A stretch of DNA of 64,000 nucleotides from Drechslerella dactyloides (taxonomy: Eukaryota; Ascomycota; Orbiliomycetes; Orbiliales; Orbiliaceae): positions 186,001 to 250,000 of the forward strand of contig JAGTWJ010000011.1 in NCBI GenBank assembly GCA_020064725.1. Direction: 5' to 3'. Positions 12,106 to 23,668 of the stretch are shown here, piece after piece; positions within the stretch are counted from its first letter, which is position 1, and every line of letters starts with the position of its first letter. The notes under the pieces are model-generated. The model did no database searches. It was not told where the DNA came from and saw only the letters and a program-made list of their open reading frames with translations. The position numbers and the translations under genes are program-made.

Positions 12106-13329
12106 TTACAGAACCTTTGCCAGAGCACAAGTAAGCCCCAGCAGGGCCTTCAATCCGTGCCAGGCTACCAGAAGCGCTATCATCAGAGCTACCCCGGCCG
12201 CGCTTGCCATCAAACCCAACTGGCCCGTCGACCATGGTAGTACCATCTCGCTCGGTACCAGCACAGCGAGATCAAACTCTTCGACGGTACCATCGTACAG
12301 AACCCCTCTGACCTTGCCCACCACCTCGTCGATATCCTTGAGAAGCCGTTTCATGCTCTCATAGACTTTGCAACGTCCGTACCCGAATCCCCCAAACGTC
12401 CTACGCAGTCGTATCTCCGTCGGCTGTAGCACCTTGCGGAGGTCTACGATCGAGCCGCGGAACTCGAGATGTCGGTGGTGTCGGTGGATCAGATTCTTGT
12501 CTTTTAGCGCGGCGATGAGGGCCTTGCCGACTATGGCGCAGTCTTCGACGGGCGAGCAGGTGCAGCTCCCCTGGCGGCTGGTTTTCAGGTGGGTGATATG
12601 GCGGTACCAGTCGTCCAGGTGTGAGAGAATTTCTGTCATCAGTCGTAGTTGCTCCGCCTTCATGTGGTCTGTAAGGGTACCGTTAGTAAGATGATATCCT
12701 CGTAGCGGTATGGTTAAAGCGCTGCACTCACCCATCACGTTGCTCGGAGCCCATCCCTCCCACATCTCCACTTGCCCGCCATCGATAGCCTTCGCTGCGG
12801 GCCCTTTGAGCATCCCGCCTCCATACCTCCAACCCGTAAACTCCACCACGATCCTCGCCGTCAGCCTTGCATAGCCGTCACTGCATCCGAATACCTTCCC
12901 GACGACCAACCACGCCTCGTGTCCATATGTGAGCCGCCTTGGCTTCCAGTACTCGAAGTACCGTACGAACCACCCGGCCAGCTCGATCTGCAACGTATCC
13001 AGCGTCGCGGGGATGCCCCAAAACGTCTTAAAGCTGACATCCTGCACGTCTGGAAACGCATCTGGGCAGTGATGCAGCACCTTCAGTATGAGGACCAGGG
13101 CGTCGCGGTGCCACCACTCCAATTTGATGCAGATATATCTTTCACCTCCATAGCTGTATTTGCGGTCGTGGGTGACGGCGGCGACGTAGGCTTTTCGGAG
13201 AGGACGGCTCGGCGTGCAAATATTTGCACGGTTGACAAGAAGATGAATGTCGGCGTCTGGATGATGGGTAGATGTGATAATGAGGTAGAGATCAGGTTCC
13301 GTGCTCAGGATGATTGGTTTTGCAGACAT
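12106..13329 (-). CDS. BTB-like protein with C-terminal membrane segment, paralogue of 9792 gene
   Basis: Exons 13329-12732 and 12668-12106 give 386 residues. The 63 bp intron (donor GTGAGT, branch TTACTAACG, acceptor TTACAG) is a multiple of three without stops, so it can be mistaken for coding; the three splice signals are near-perfect, so I remove it. Like its convergent neighbour it has an N-terminal strand/helix region (residues about 10-110), a W-L-V-V-G-K-V-F motif, a helical linker, and a hydrophobic C-terminus (GLMASAAGVALMIALLVAW, then a second apolar stretch) that probably anchors it in a membrane. The intron falls at the same place, phase 1, just after the linker start. Sequence identity to the neighbour is low, so paralogy is inferred from layout and scattered motifs. 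Function is unknown. Confidence 0.72.
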   Translation of the reverse strand: MSAKPIILSTEPDLYLIITSTHHPDADIHLLVNRANICTPSRPLRKAYVAAVTHDRKYSYGGERYICIKLEWWHRDALVLILKVLHHCPDAFPDVQDVSFKTFWGIPATLDTLQIELAGWFVRYFEYWKPRRLTYGHEAWLVVGKVFGCSDGYARLTARIVVEFTGWRYGGGMLKGPAAKAIDGGQVEMWEGWAPSNVMGECSALTIPLRGYHLTNGTLTDHMKAEQLRLMTEILSHLDDWYRHITHLKTSRQGSCTCSPVEDCAIVGKALIAALKDKNLIHRHHRHLEFRGSIVDLRKVLQPTEIRLRRTFGGFGYGRCKVYESMKRLLKDIDEVVGKVRGVLYDGTVEEFDLAVLVPSEMVLPWSTGQLGLMASAAGVALMIALLVAWHGLKALLGLTCALAKVL

Positions 13330-13869
13330 GATTGATTTGTGCTATGAGGAGTTAACATCAAAACTGTCGACGCCACGCGGTTCGGGTCAGTGGTAGAGAA
13401 GATTGGCCACATACGGCTGTGTCAGGTGGCGCGAAAGCCACCTTTTTGGCCATCTGCGAAGAGCGGTTTTAATCGTGATAGTATTCTGACTGGAGCTGCC
13501 TGGCGAGGGTGAGCAGTCGAAATGGTGTTGGATCCACGAGCGGTGCAACTTCCTCAGTCTACCTAGTTGCCGCCATCCGCTATCAATCGTCTACGTTGCA
13601 TAGAGGAACAATCTGCCAGCAGTCTCGGAGCATCTACCAGCAACATCAGAAACATCCACATAGACCACCATCATACACGCCACCAGCTTGCGTTCGCGCT
13701 CTCCCGATAACCGCTCCTTCTATCGTACTCGATTACTAGATCGTGTATCCTTACTCTATCACACATCTTGGAACCTGCGACTAGCCTACGTTGCTCGGGG
13801 AGTCAGGAAGGTTCCCTCGTCTCAGCACCAACCACTTACAATATATCCCTCACATCCTTCGTAGCCACA
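13330..13869. other. Upstream region of the 13870 gene
   Basis: This stretch contains the divergent promoters of the minus-strand BTB-like gene and the small Cys/His gene. It is pyrimidine-rich from about 13780 to the ATG at 13870, consistent with a fungal leader. No gene is seen. Confidence 0.5.
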
Positions 13870-14191
13870 ATGTGCTGGAACCTCTGGACATTCTCTCGGG
13901 TACGCCGCCTCTCGACCGTTTACCAGTTCCCACTCTGACATGTCAGAATAGTGCAGCCACAAGCAAGCGGAGCTCGCCCATTGCGGTCGTGGAAACCTGC
14001 TTTGCCGCACCATCAACCGCGACGATTTGATCAATGACGACGTATGCTTCAACTGCACGGTCTACGAAGCCTCGGACATGACGCCAACGCGATACAACAA
14101 GGAGATTGAGAAGGCTGAAGCCCTGTACTACTATGTCAAGGGGCCTGGCGGGAACGTCAACATGGGAAGTGCCGATCTATGGCGTCTCTAG
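13870..14191 (+). CDS. Small Cys/His protein, M-C-aromatic...CxH family
   Basis: Exon 1 13870-13899 encodes only MCWNLWTFSR. The intron is 13900-13951 (52 bp, GTACGC .. CTCTGAC .. AATAG, phase 0). Exon 2 13952-14191 begins C-S-H and ends at TAG, total 89 residues. Ligand-like residues are C2, C11-x-H13, an H-C pair about seven residues on, another Cys, and a CFNC pair near residue 41. This is a spacing suggestive of one or two bound zinc ions. The rest is a short helical tail. Five other genes in the window have the same start, so I call a family although no member is known to me by name. This one has Ser instead of Gly in C-x-H and the shortest tail but one. It could be missed by annotation because exon 1 is 30 bp. 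Confidence 0.68.
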
Positions 14192-15076
14192 GCTAGGTCT
14201 TGATTGAGGAGAATGCAGCTGCGAAAATTAATGGGCGGAAACGAACTCTCGGACGTATGCACGACCAAGATCATTCCAGATGCTTCACTCTCGCATCACC
14301 TGAGCTCAAAGACCGCATCGTTCCATTATTTCCCTCTGCTGCAATAGGCTCTATTCTATAGAAGTCAGGCAGCTTTCATCTGTGATCCCTCCACGTCTCT
14401 GACGACTATAGAAGCTCTTGGAGAATAATTTGGTGAGCAATACCCATTACAACGGTTTCTCCGAATACGATGGTACCATTTCCACCATCCCATCGTTAAA
14501 CTGGTCCACATATCAGCCCTCTGTAGCCACAATGTATTGACTGTAACCTCAATGTTGCTAATTCCTCTTAGCGGAATACAACTTCGCTCGCCTCAGTATC
14601 TATCGCGGAGCGGGACGTCCGAAGCCCTCTCGCGTAGCCGCTGGTGTCAAATCACAATTTTCGCTAGTATTTTCTCTTACTCTAAGCTCAGCCAATAATT
14701 GTGTTCAAATTGCGGGACTATAATTGTTGATAGGACCCTGTTGCTGATAATGTAACGTTCGTGATCAAATGGGAAGAATACTTCAATATAAATATAAACG
14801 GCTTTGCCTGCTAGCTATTTACCTTTAATACCAAAATAGTTCGAGCTTGGCACGACTTCTATAATAGTTCTTCTGTCTCGTGGCTGACAGCGATTATAAG
14901 TCGTGATATCCATGTTTAAAGCTGCAATACTACGCCATCAGTGCACGTCCTTCGGAGCTAGTGGAGCACTATAGTCAGCTATCCTGGCTTGTATACACTA
15001 TCACTGAATCTTTGTCAACTCAACTTATCTAATCAGAAGATCGAAACCCATAGTTCTACCCTAGAAGCTTCTCGCA
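14192..15076. other. Intergenic, no gene seen
   Basis: AT-rich spacer between two genes of the same Cys/His family. Short degenerate reading frames only; no hairpin repeat arm and no recognisable transposon motif was found. Confidence 0.5.
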
Positions 15077-15802
15077 ATGTGTTTCGTTTCCTCCGAATAT
15101 TTGACGGTCAGTGCCATCTAGCGTTCTAGATTTTTCCTGCAGCCTGCTTGTGGCTTACCTTCCATGTCCTACTACGCCGATTTGAACAGTATGCTAATGT
15201 TGTTATATCAATATTTCAGTGCGGCCACTTTGCGGTATCGTACGGATGCATCCCACCTTGTAACTGTGCATTCCTCATCGACCAAGTCGTCGAAGCGAGA
15301 TGTCCGGTCTGCGAGCTCTATTACACCGATGCTCGATTCTATCGCTTAAAATGGTGGGACGCGCTCGACAAAAGTATTGCAGAACACGCTAGGATAGTTC
15401 GTCTTTGTCGAGAGGCTGCTGCTACCCAAGAGCCGTCGTCATCTTCGCCCACAGTACTGCAGGAAGCAGCTCAGGGGACCCATGATTCACCCACCAACTA
15501 TGTTGCGGGCGTTCAAGAAATGGTAAGTCAGTATTCGCGTATTTGAACGGCGTCATTCAGTCTAAGATTATGGATAGGTTAGATATCCCTCGGTCACAGT
15601 GCCTCCCGATATAAATGTCAGCCATCCTCCCTTAGACCCGACGTCTGAACCGCAACCTTTTCTGTCCGCCAGGCAATTAGCGGAGATGAGGGTTCTGGAG
15701 AACGGGCCTCGGATTGGCTGGGATACCGTACACGAGGGCGGAGAAGACGCAACGTCGTATCATCACAAAACTGGCACAGCGTGGCATGAGCGGCGGAGCT
15801 AG
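15077..15802 (+). CDS. Cys/His protein, M-C-aromatic...CxH family, three exons
   Basis: Exon 1 15077-15106 (MCFVSSEYLT), intron 113 bp, exon 2 15220-15522 beginning C-G-H, intron 55 bp (GTAAGT .. GATAG), exon 3 15578-15802; all junctions are phase 0; 185 residues. The putative zinc ligands are C2, C11-G-H13, C20, C24-N-C26 and C37-P-V-C40, a RING-like order (CxH, CxC, CPxC) that lacks the full eight-ligand RING spacing. A WWDALD helix and a Pro/Ser-rich tail follow; the tail shows no homology to the other family members. RING-like domains often act in ubiquitin transfer or protein binding, but the missing ligands make that only a guess. It lies 0.9 kb from the preceding family member on the same strand. 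Confidence 0.75.
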
Positions 15803-17001
15803 ATGCGACTTGGTTGGTCGCGGATGTTATTGGCAGTGGCAAAATCCTAGAAAATGTCTGCGTGTCTGTAATTTTCATTGCCCCGTTTGATGGGATGTGG
15901 CTTCTTGTTTTCACGACTGCTTCCAAGGCATGGTATCATCGGGTTTATATATCTCACTACAAATCAATGCTTCCTTATCAGAGCTAGTTTGCCTGGCAAT
16001 TGGCATGTGCGTGAGATGCCGATGGTACCCGTCTTTTCCGCTAAAGATTGTTTTATGGCACATTCCTGATAACAATATAGAATACCAGCGCTGTGAGTGG
16101 ATAGTCTAGTTCAGCCTATACATATAACTAGCAGACAGGAGCTAAGTTTGCAGGGTGGAGCTATCCGGGTAGTCCCGATGGCCGCCAAGCGAACCTGTGG
16201 GGGCGTCAGCATGGCGGGGCGGACTTTCGCTTGCTCGAATGATCCTGCATTGTGTAACTTTCCCCATTGATATGCACGATCATTGGTACTGGCGGCCTGG
16301 TCTGTTATCCGATGTGCCATTTGGTGGGGAAAGGTTGTCTTCGTTTCAAGCTTATGATTTGGGTTTTCTAGTATCTGCTCCGCGCGTGGATCTGGGGTTT
16401 TGACAAGATATGGACATTGTGGTAGTCGAAATTTCCAGGACAGGTTCACGGCATACCCGTAGTCCTTCTTCAATTAGTCTTATGATATGGTCCTAGATCA
16501 AACTAAAATCTGTCCGAGGCGTCGCTAAACCATTCGAAATAAATGCGTAAGTCTAAGTCCAGCAGAGTGCAGTAAAGTTATTTTTGGATTTAGCCACTCA
16601 GATAGGTTTGGAAACAAGGATAATCTCATGGAAACGAGACAGCTAGATCCGAAAGGTGTATTTCCCTATACACTATGAGCTGTTGAAACTATCTTCTAGT
16701 AAAAGCTTGGAAATATTGTTGTCTGATATACTAATATCCAGGTTGGAGGAGTTTTCTTTTATATGCGGATTGGATAGTAGATCATCTACCGTGGAGCGAA
16801 AAATAAAGGTGTTGTATTTAATCCGGTCTCCTGAACCTGCTTTAGTTTCTCCCTCTCCATCGCAATTTCTTTCCACAAGACCCTCAAATCGAACTTATCT
16901 AAATACATCGAATCTCGTCCGTAGACCCTCGGCTATTGGAGGTCGAATTGGGATTCGCGGGACAATGCCAGTTTCCCAGGTCCAGGCGGCAGAGTTACAG
17001 A
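15803..17001. other. Intergenic, no confident gene
   Basis: Frames of 120-128 codons exist on both strands (16111-16473 minus, 16656-17042 plus) but have no splice or motif support. The 3' part may hold the promoter or an unrecognised first exon of the gene at 17002. Confidence 0.4.
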
Positions 17002-17964
17002 ATGGCTCTTCTCAGCGCTCGCATAGCACTCGTCATCGCTAAGCACGATGATAAGACGAGCGACGCAACCGTCTCAAAATTCAATTTTAAAACGCCAGGT
17101 GAGTCTATCACGTTCAGCCTAGAAATGCAGGATTAGGAGGCGAGGCTAATTCCTTCACCGATCAGTCCCTCAGAGAGTGTCCAGGCCTACAAGCAGCGGT
17201 GCATTCGCTGTCGTCAAAGACATACCTCGGACTCATATCGAGGGTCTTTCTGCCATGCAAAAGAGAGTAACAGCCCTCGAACAAGGACATACCACGCTTC
17301 GACAGGACCAATCAACGTTTCTCGACGAATACGCTGTCCTGAAGAACGACCACACAATGCTCATGAGTGACCACAAAGTTTTCAGCGGCGACCTGGTAGC
17401 TCTTAATGAAATTGTAACCGCCACAAATATGACACAAGATGCCTGGACGCTCCGCATCGGGCTTGCAAGTTTACGGGTAGCTGCGATCAGACGCTTAAAG
17501 GTAGAAGTCTCGGGCACCTCGGACGGTAACGTGCGTCAACAAAGTGCTGAGTCCATGGCATAGTAGGTCTCGAAAGCTAGTTCTAAACAGATATCAGCTA
17601 TAACGAACAACATTCTGAGAGCCGGCGACTATAGTAGACTGAGCAACCCAAAGGTATGAGACAGATCAACTTGAGGTGTAATAGAAGCCTTAGTAACCCA
17701 TTTGCTATCAATATAGCTAATACTCACGCGTAATAAGGCTGCTCATGACGAATGGGCAATCTGGCCACGACATTGGTAAAGCTGCGCTGGGCCTTAGTCA
17801 ACTGACTAATTTTCCAATAGACTACCAGTATTACCGATGATGACGAGGCGGCAAAGTACGCAAGGGAGCTTCAGGAGACCGACATTGAAGTTTCTGATTC
17901 AATCATTGATAGAAAATGGAAAAATTTCTGTCATCCCCGATATTCCGAGTTATATTACATCTAG
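17002..17964 (+). CDS. Coiled-coil protein with R-N-x3-H motif, five exons
   Basis: Not recognised as a named family. Exons 17002-17098, 17166-17530, 17591-17653, 17717-17775 and 17829-17964 splice in phase to 239 residues. All introns are 53-67 bp; the first has branch GCTAAT with the first downstream AG used, and the second has TTCTAAAC before CAG. Exon 2 alone is open for 120 codons. It encodes a heptad-patterned region (MQKRVTALEQGHTTLRQDQ and on) that should form a coiled coil. Exon 4 reads TRNKAAHDEW: R-N-x3-H is the core signature of HEPN-type RNases and of related helical domains. Exon 5 is acidic and ends ..HPRYSELYYI. The coiled coil is directly visible; the HEPN link is inference from a six-residue motif. 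Exon 4's acceptor could alternatively be at 17736. Confidence 0.58.
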
Positions 17965-18648
17965 TGGTATCTGATAGGCAGATCGCCAAGGTGCGCGGGT
18001 TACGGTTAGGAAAGTAGCTGTATTGTTTAGCAGCTGACGTAACCACATGTATGTTACTTAGTAGTTATATCTCTCAAGCTAGTGAGAGAGAGAATTGAAG
18101 AATCATCGCTTCTGAAACCCAATACGCTATCAGTAACAGATATGATAGACTTAGACAAAAAATCCCACACTAGTTCGCTAATGTTCTATCTTTCAAGAAA
18201 AATGACTATATAAAATTCTAAGCTATATCTAAATCTAAACTGCTCTCTAGAAATCAACGACGCAGATGATCGATAAACTCGAAATTCTAATTTAAACCTT
18301 TGAGACGAGGCTGGCAGATCCCACGTCACGCGAGCATGATGGAGAAAAAAAATAAGAATTCTAGATTTTATGATAGCGGACCTGGATATAGAGTGCCCAC
18401 CACGCAAAGTAGGTATCCGAGAACTATTGAGCCAGTACTCTTACAGGAGCTTCTGAGACTAAAGAAACAGATTGAATTGCCTAGATAGATATAGTCTTGA
18501 GAGAAATCAACCCTCCATAAACTCATCTTATACGCAACGTTAGTATTGCCGCTTTTCTTTTGACTTTATATTGGGCGAGCCGCCACAATCAGACCGCATA
18601 TTTTGTGGATTGCATGCCTCGAACCTCTCTAGCTCTCTCATTTTTTAG

Positions 18649-18912
18649 AAGAAAATTTCCCGCTTTGCGGTATTGTCCGTATTCCAACTGCAAGGTAGCT
18701 CGAAACCTAGAGCAAGTGAGCTTGAATAATTTCGTCTCGGCTGATCGGGACAAACTAATAATAAGTTTTTTGCAGCGTTGCATTTCGGGAGGCCAGTGTT
18801 CGCCTTCACTGTTGCAGACGGCGGACCAGATCTGTGCATATATTTCGTCGAATCCCAGCTGGCTAGCCAGAATGAACCGTGGATGACATTAACCCTGAAA
18901 CTGATACTATGA
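18649..18912 (+). CDS. Partial hypothetical gene, last two exons
   Basis: Two stretches joined by an almost ideal intron, 18716-18775 (60 bp: GTGAGC, branch ACTAAT, acceptor TTTTTTGCAG). Exon A opens after a second good acceptor (poly-T then TAG) at 18648. Phase 1 joining gives a tail containing RPVFAFTVADGGPDLCIYF and a stop at 18910-18912. I could not locate the upstream exons or the start codon; ATG 18613 lies in another frame. The product is unknown. This may be the surviving 3' end of a gene. Confidence 0.3.
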
Positions 18913-20059
18913 GCAAATTGATATAGCATGTGCAACTCTTGCCCCACGTGCTATCGTTCTCCTATTCTGCATTGAACGTATGACTCGGATACTGCTGTTG
19001 AAAAATCTTACTGAATGATTCAGTGAAAACGTAATACGTCAGGAAGCTATAGCGCAATTCCGGTATGGTCTATGGCGGTTCAAAATTTTGTGGATTTAGC
19101 CACGTGCGTCCAGCTTTTACCACTTGAGATAGGATTTAGTGCAGGGACTTGAATACCTGGCGACAGCGACTGACGTGTATCTTGTTCTATAGATGAAAGG
19201 GTCTACATGATGACGTAACGAAAATAGCCCCAATGGCCGTATCGGTTTGGTAAATTCCGTGTTAGAAAGTACTTTTGATCCTGTGTAGACACCGTGGTAT
19301 TCTCCATAGTATCGTTGGAGTATCTGAATATTGGATATCTCCACAAGACCCTATCTATAATCGTACGTTACGCGACTTCGAGGGTCGTCCAGCGGACTTT
19401 GTGGCTGTTACCGAGTTGGTTCGAGTACCCGTCAGTCGTGCAGGAAGATGACGGTGTGACGTTTTCGTTAGGACGTTGTCTCATCTTCAGCTTTGAAGTC
19501 GCCTTTATCAAGTAGATTTAATTCGTCTTCAATCAACTACGCCGACTTGTTATCTTTGGAAGAGCTGAAGCCATTGTCCGTTCGTTCTTTTATAGACCCG
19601 GTCGATGTTGCATGTTGTTGAAAACCCCAAAGCACAAAATTACGAATGAACACCTCAACCTTTAGTGCGTGTCTGGTCAGGCTGGAGGTATAAATCATGG
19701 ACGCCGCCGTCTGCCCGCTCCGGTGCACACGTAAACGTGCCCAAGACTCAGCGAAGCTCTATTGCTGGTGTGTATGATGATTGCGATCTCTTTATAGCGT
19801 GGAAGTTTGGTGGTCCGCGGAGTAATTCGAGGAAGAACTTAGAGTGTTGTAGCTTGCGCATGTGTCACTGCTCTGCAAAATGCGCGCCGATGCAGACAGT
19901 ACATCGTTAATGTTGTGATTGTAGACGTGTACGAATCCAACTTGCGGACTTGAGCTAGCTGGACAAATCTAGCTTGCCAAAGTTCTCGCTCCTGGAATAC
20001 TCTGTTACTGTACTCCTCCCTTGGTAACTGGGCTTTCGGCTAGTTAGGCAAAAGTCCAC

Positions 20060-20471
20060 CTATAACCCTCCAGAGCCTTCGATGATTGCGTTGGTTCGTA
20101 GGGGCATAATGTATCTTCGACGTGTTTTGGATATCGTCTGTATTGAGCTGTCAGCGGATCGGTACCCAGCATGGCCTGAATCGATGTCTCTTTGCAACTG
20201 GCAGAGTGCCGAGATAGTCTGAGGTCTTTGTGGCACCTCACAGGAAGATAGGAGGCCGCCGACACGTTCGCGAAACTGGGACTTCTCTCTTTCCAGTTGG
20301 AAATTCTTTATCACTTCGTGAAATCGGCGTCATACCAGTCGGACCTTTAATATCGCCGACGGGGTAACTGGTGGTATAGTTCGCAGTACGTGGTGACTTC
20401 GCAAGATTGCCTCGCGACGGCCGTAGAAATCGTTTTCGGATCTTTTGCAAGATATCGCTCAGCGCCGTCAT
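20060..20471 (-). CDS. Possible small basic/coiled-coil protein or pseudogene
   Basis: Two overlapping minus-strand frames. The first starts MTALSDILQKIRKRFLRPSR (20471). The second contains a charged helical stretch (IKNFQLEREKSQFRERVGG) and ends near 20060. They could be joined by a 50 bp intron with a weak donor (GTTACC) or could be separated by a frameshift. The total would be roughly 115-120 residues. No domain is recognised and there are no Cys clusters or membrane segments. Kept at low confidence because neither the intron nor the start is well supported. Confidence 0.25.
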
Positions 20472-22475
20472 AATTTATACTAGGATGGAAGTCCCATTCG
20501 CGTAGCCGCAAATTCAGATATGGCATAGTCGATGCATGCGCCCTAAATACATCATGACGCCTAACTTGAGGTTGAACCCAACCAGCGCAATGTCATTCCA
20601 GAATTCGGTTGCATTTGGGGTGCGGTCCAGTCGACCAGAAAGTATTCGAGCCTGAGCGGATTTATGGAAGTGGATATATTGGTGCATAAATGAAAGAATC
20701 AGAGTAAGTGCTTATACTTCGTTGAATCGCGAAGTATGAAAGTATAGTGATATATAGGGTTGGCGCTCAAACGATTAAATTGCTAGAGACCATCGCAGTG
20801 ATAGGCCTGAGGAATCGGATATTCTTTGAGCTTCGTAGGTCTGTGAAGGAGCTGATATATACAATATCGAGATGCTGTGATTGATCTTTCAAATTCTGGC
20901 ATGAGAATGAGGCGTCAACGGTGCTAATTTATATTCAAGTGGAGTAAGAAGTATCGCACGCCCCTCGAACGCATCAATGCGTACGTGTTCAGCAGTTCAA
21001 AACACCGTTGAGGGAAGGTTCGGGCCCACGGGTGGAGGTAATGGTGCCAACGTGATTTGCTGACGTGTATTGACGAATAACACCGTCAACTTCGACGACG
21101 TGGACGGCGTGCTGCGCTGGCAAATCTAGAGATAGTTCGATCTAGACGTACGTCGCGGTGGAACGTATGACAAGATACGGGACCGGACAGACGGAACACA
21201 GCTGAGCGGCAAGGTACAATACCCCCTGGCACCGGCCAGATGCAGGTGACTAAATCCGTGGATGATGTGGCATGCTTGCATAGCTGTCATTTCTTCTGGT
21301 AGACTACTATGATAGGGTCGCCACACGTGGAGCCGTGATCATATGCATTAATGTACGATATCGATCGGTATCGTTGGTTAAGACAGCAAACGCGTATACA
21401 TTCTCAGCCTAGTACCGCGTTGCCAAGCTTTGTCATTTACATCTCAGGTAGTATCTGACTGGAGGCGCCTTTCCATAGACATTGTCCGGGAAGGTTTCTC
21501 AGAGGCATAATGAGATCTGGAGCTAATGAGCTGGCAAGTCCCTATAATCTACCATGTGGCATGCGAGTTCGTAGCCCGAAAAGTGATCTATAGTGGCTGT
21601 TGATTCACCCGACATGTTGTGTCGAGAGTGCTTCCATCTTATGGTTGTTCTCCGTTAAGCTGTTATGTGGGCGGTTATATATATGCATTCATGTTTATTT
21701 TAACTTTTAGTCGACATATCGTGATATACAGGTTGTAATGAGCGTTGAAGTCGGAGATGATCTTTGAAAAAGACAGACATAGTGCTTTCTCAGTGACTTG
21801 CCCGATTGAAGGGATATCGCCATGAGTTTAGGTCAATAGGGACTTTTTTGAGTATGAGTGCGCGCTCGAGGGGTAGCTACTATAATTGCGCTTCGAGCCT
21901 CGTCATATTACCTAGAATTCTCTAACTGGGTGAATATCCATACTTAGTTCAAGCCCGCGACGTCCGTCCCGCCCTTTACTTAAGCTGGCCCTTTTTGAAA
22001 GTACCTAGTTATGCGCTCTTCCTATCGCGGTACGAAGGAGATACACATTCTCATATGATCTTTTGTATTTGCGCTATCGATAGCTATCAAATATGAGGAT
22101 ATCCGATGAACTCCTGTCATTGAAAGTCCTATAGGATGCAAAACGATGTATACATAGCAATCAAAAGTTTTTTTGGCCAATGAAAGCAACCGCTGATTAC
22201 TTCCAGAACGATGAGTGGCAGTTATGAGTAATTATCTAGGCCTGGGTGTGTATATGAAAGTATGGTTGAGTCTAATGTCGTATATCTTGAACGCACAAGT
22301 TCTGAGAGCTGTTGCTATGTCATGATGCAAGTTGAACGTCGCGGCGCTGATGGCCTTCATCGGCGTCATTGCCATAGCTACAACTGACTACTCTTACCAT
22401 CACTATCACAAGAGCATTACTCGCGCTCACCCCTCTCCCTCAACACCTTCCCTACCCATCTCCGCAGTTCTCGCC

Positions 22476-23668
22476 ATGTGCTACGAATTTGTTCTCCATG
22501 TAGGCGTGAGTTACCGACTTCATTTAATCATCTTCCTCAGGTGGTGGTGCTCTTGCTGACATTTAGCTCGCCCCCGCTGATATCATGATAGTGCGGCCAC
22601 GACCACTCCCTTCTCTACTACCGCCCTCTCCCGCAGACGCCCAAATGCCTCTGCAAGACCTTCAAGCGCTTGCCGGCCCATCCCGGCGTCTGCCCGGATT
22701 GCGACCGCACCGTCAAAATGAGCCGCAACCAACCAGTCCCACCTGACCCTCTCACGCCTGAAAACCGAGCCAAAGCGCAGCTCTGGCGTGCCCGCCTGGA
22801 TGCTGAAGTCAAGGATCGAGAGGCCAAGCGCGCCGCCAAAGAGCGTAAAGACAAAGAAATCGGCATCACTGACGAAAAGCAGGCCGCTTTCCGCTCAAAG
22901 AGAAATTCCGAAGCAGCACACAAGCAACGGTACAACTCTCGCCAGAAGCAGCAAGGCTTGATCGATGGCGTTATCCCACCCTTCGTTCCGCAGCCCGGAG
23001 AAACATTCGTCCAGCACATTACAGCTGAGGTCGTCGACGACGCCAAGTCAGGCGGTGAGATGACGCGTCTGCTTCAAGCATTGGAGACCGGCGTCCAAGG
23101 CTACGGCTGGATTGGAGATTGGGGCCAGGAGAGTTGGTTGATGTTCAGCAAAGAATGGATGGAGAAGAACTTCAACACGATGAATATCTGGACAGGCAAG
23201 CTTGGTGAGCCTGGGATGGACGCTATGGTTATCGGCGGACCAGGATATGACCATTTCTTCCCGGCATTAGGCAAGCCGACAATTGGAAATCCAGATATTG
23301 GTATCCCAATGATGCCGGAAGTCAACGTCGCGCCGTACTGGGGCAGAAACAACACCGCTCCGGTTAGACCAGGGCCCGGACTTCTTGGGCCTGGCCCAGG
23401 CGGCCTTCTCCAGCCTCAACCGTCGTGGGAAAGGCTCAAGGTTCAGTATCCTCATCTCGGCAAACCGTCTACTCCGGCGATCGAAGAAAAGGAGAATTGT
23501 TCACAGAATACTGTATTCGCCATGGAAACCGGCGGAAACGCCATCGCTGCAGTCGTCACACCAGAATCGAAGAAGGTCAGCTATGCCATTGCTACGGCCG
23601 GTCACGGCGGTTCTCCCGCGACGCTATCGACTGTTGGCCCTAACGCAAAGATTGAGAGCCACCATTAA
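22476..23668 (+). CDS. Cys/His protein with long tail, M-C-aromatic...CxH family
   Basis: Exon 1 22476-22505 (MCYEFVLHVG), intron 22506-22591 (86 bp, GTGAGT .. GCTGAT .. GATAG, phase 0), exon 2 22592-23668 beginning C-G-H; 368 residues. N-terminal ligands are C2, C11-G-H13-D-H15, C-L-C about 18 residues on, then C-P-D-C. After this module comes a strongly charged Lys/Arg/Glu helical region (about residues 70-140), then a Gly/Pro-rich part with repeats of P-G-P-G and I-G-x-P. The protein has no signal peptide or membrane segment and is probably cytosolic or nuclear. It is the longest-tailed member but one of the six family genes here. A second intron in the 3' half is not needed and none was inferred. 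Confidence 0.78.

Larger units (their letters stand above)
17965..22475. other. Gene-poor 4.5 kb interval with possible gene fragments
   Basis: Apart from the two weak models listed (18649-18912 plus, 20060-20471 minus) I see only short frames. Base composition is near 45 percent GC with AT-rich patches (18180-18260, 21680-21730). The region may be decayed repeat DNA, but no transposase or reverse-transcriptase motif was recognised here. Confidence 0.4.
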
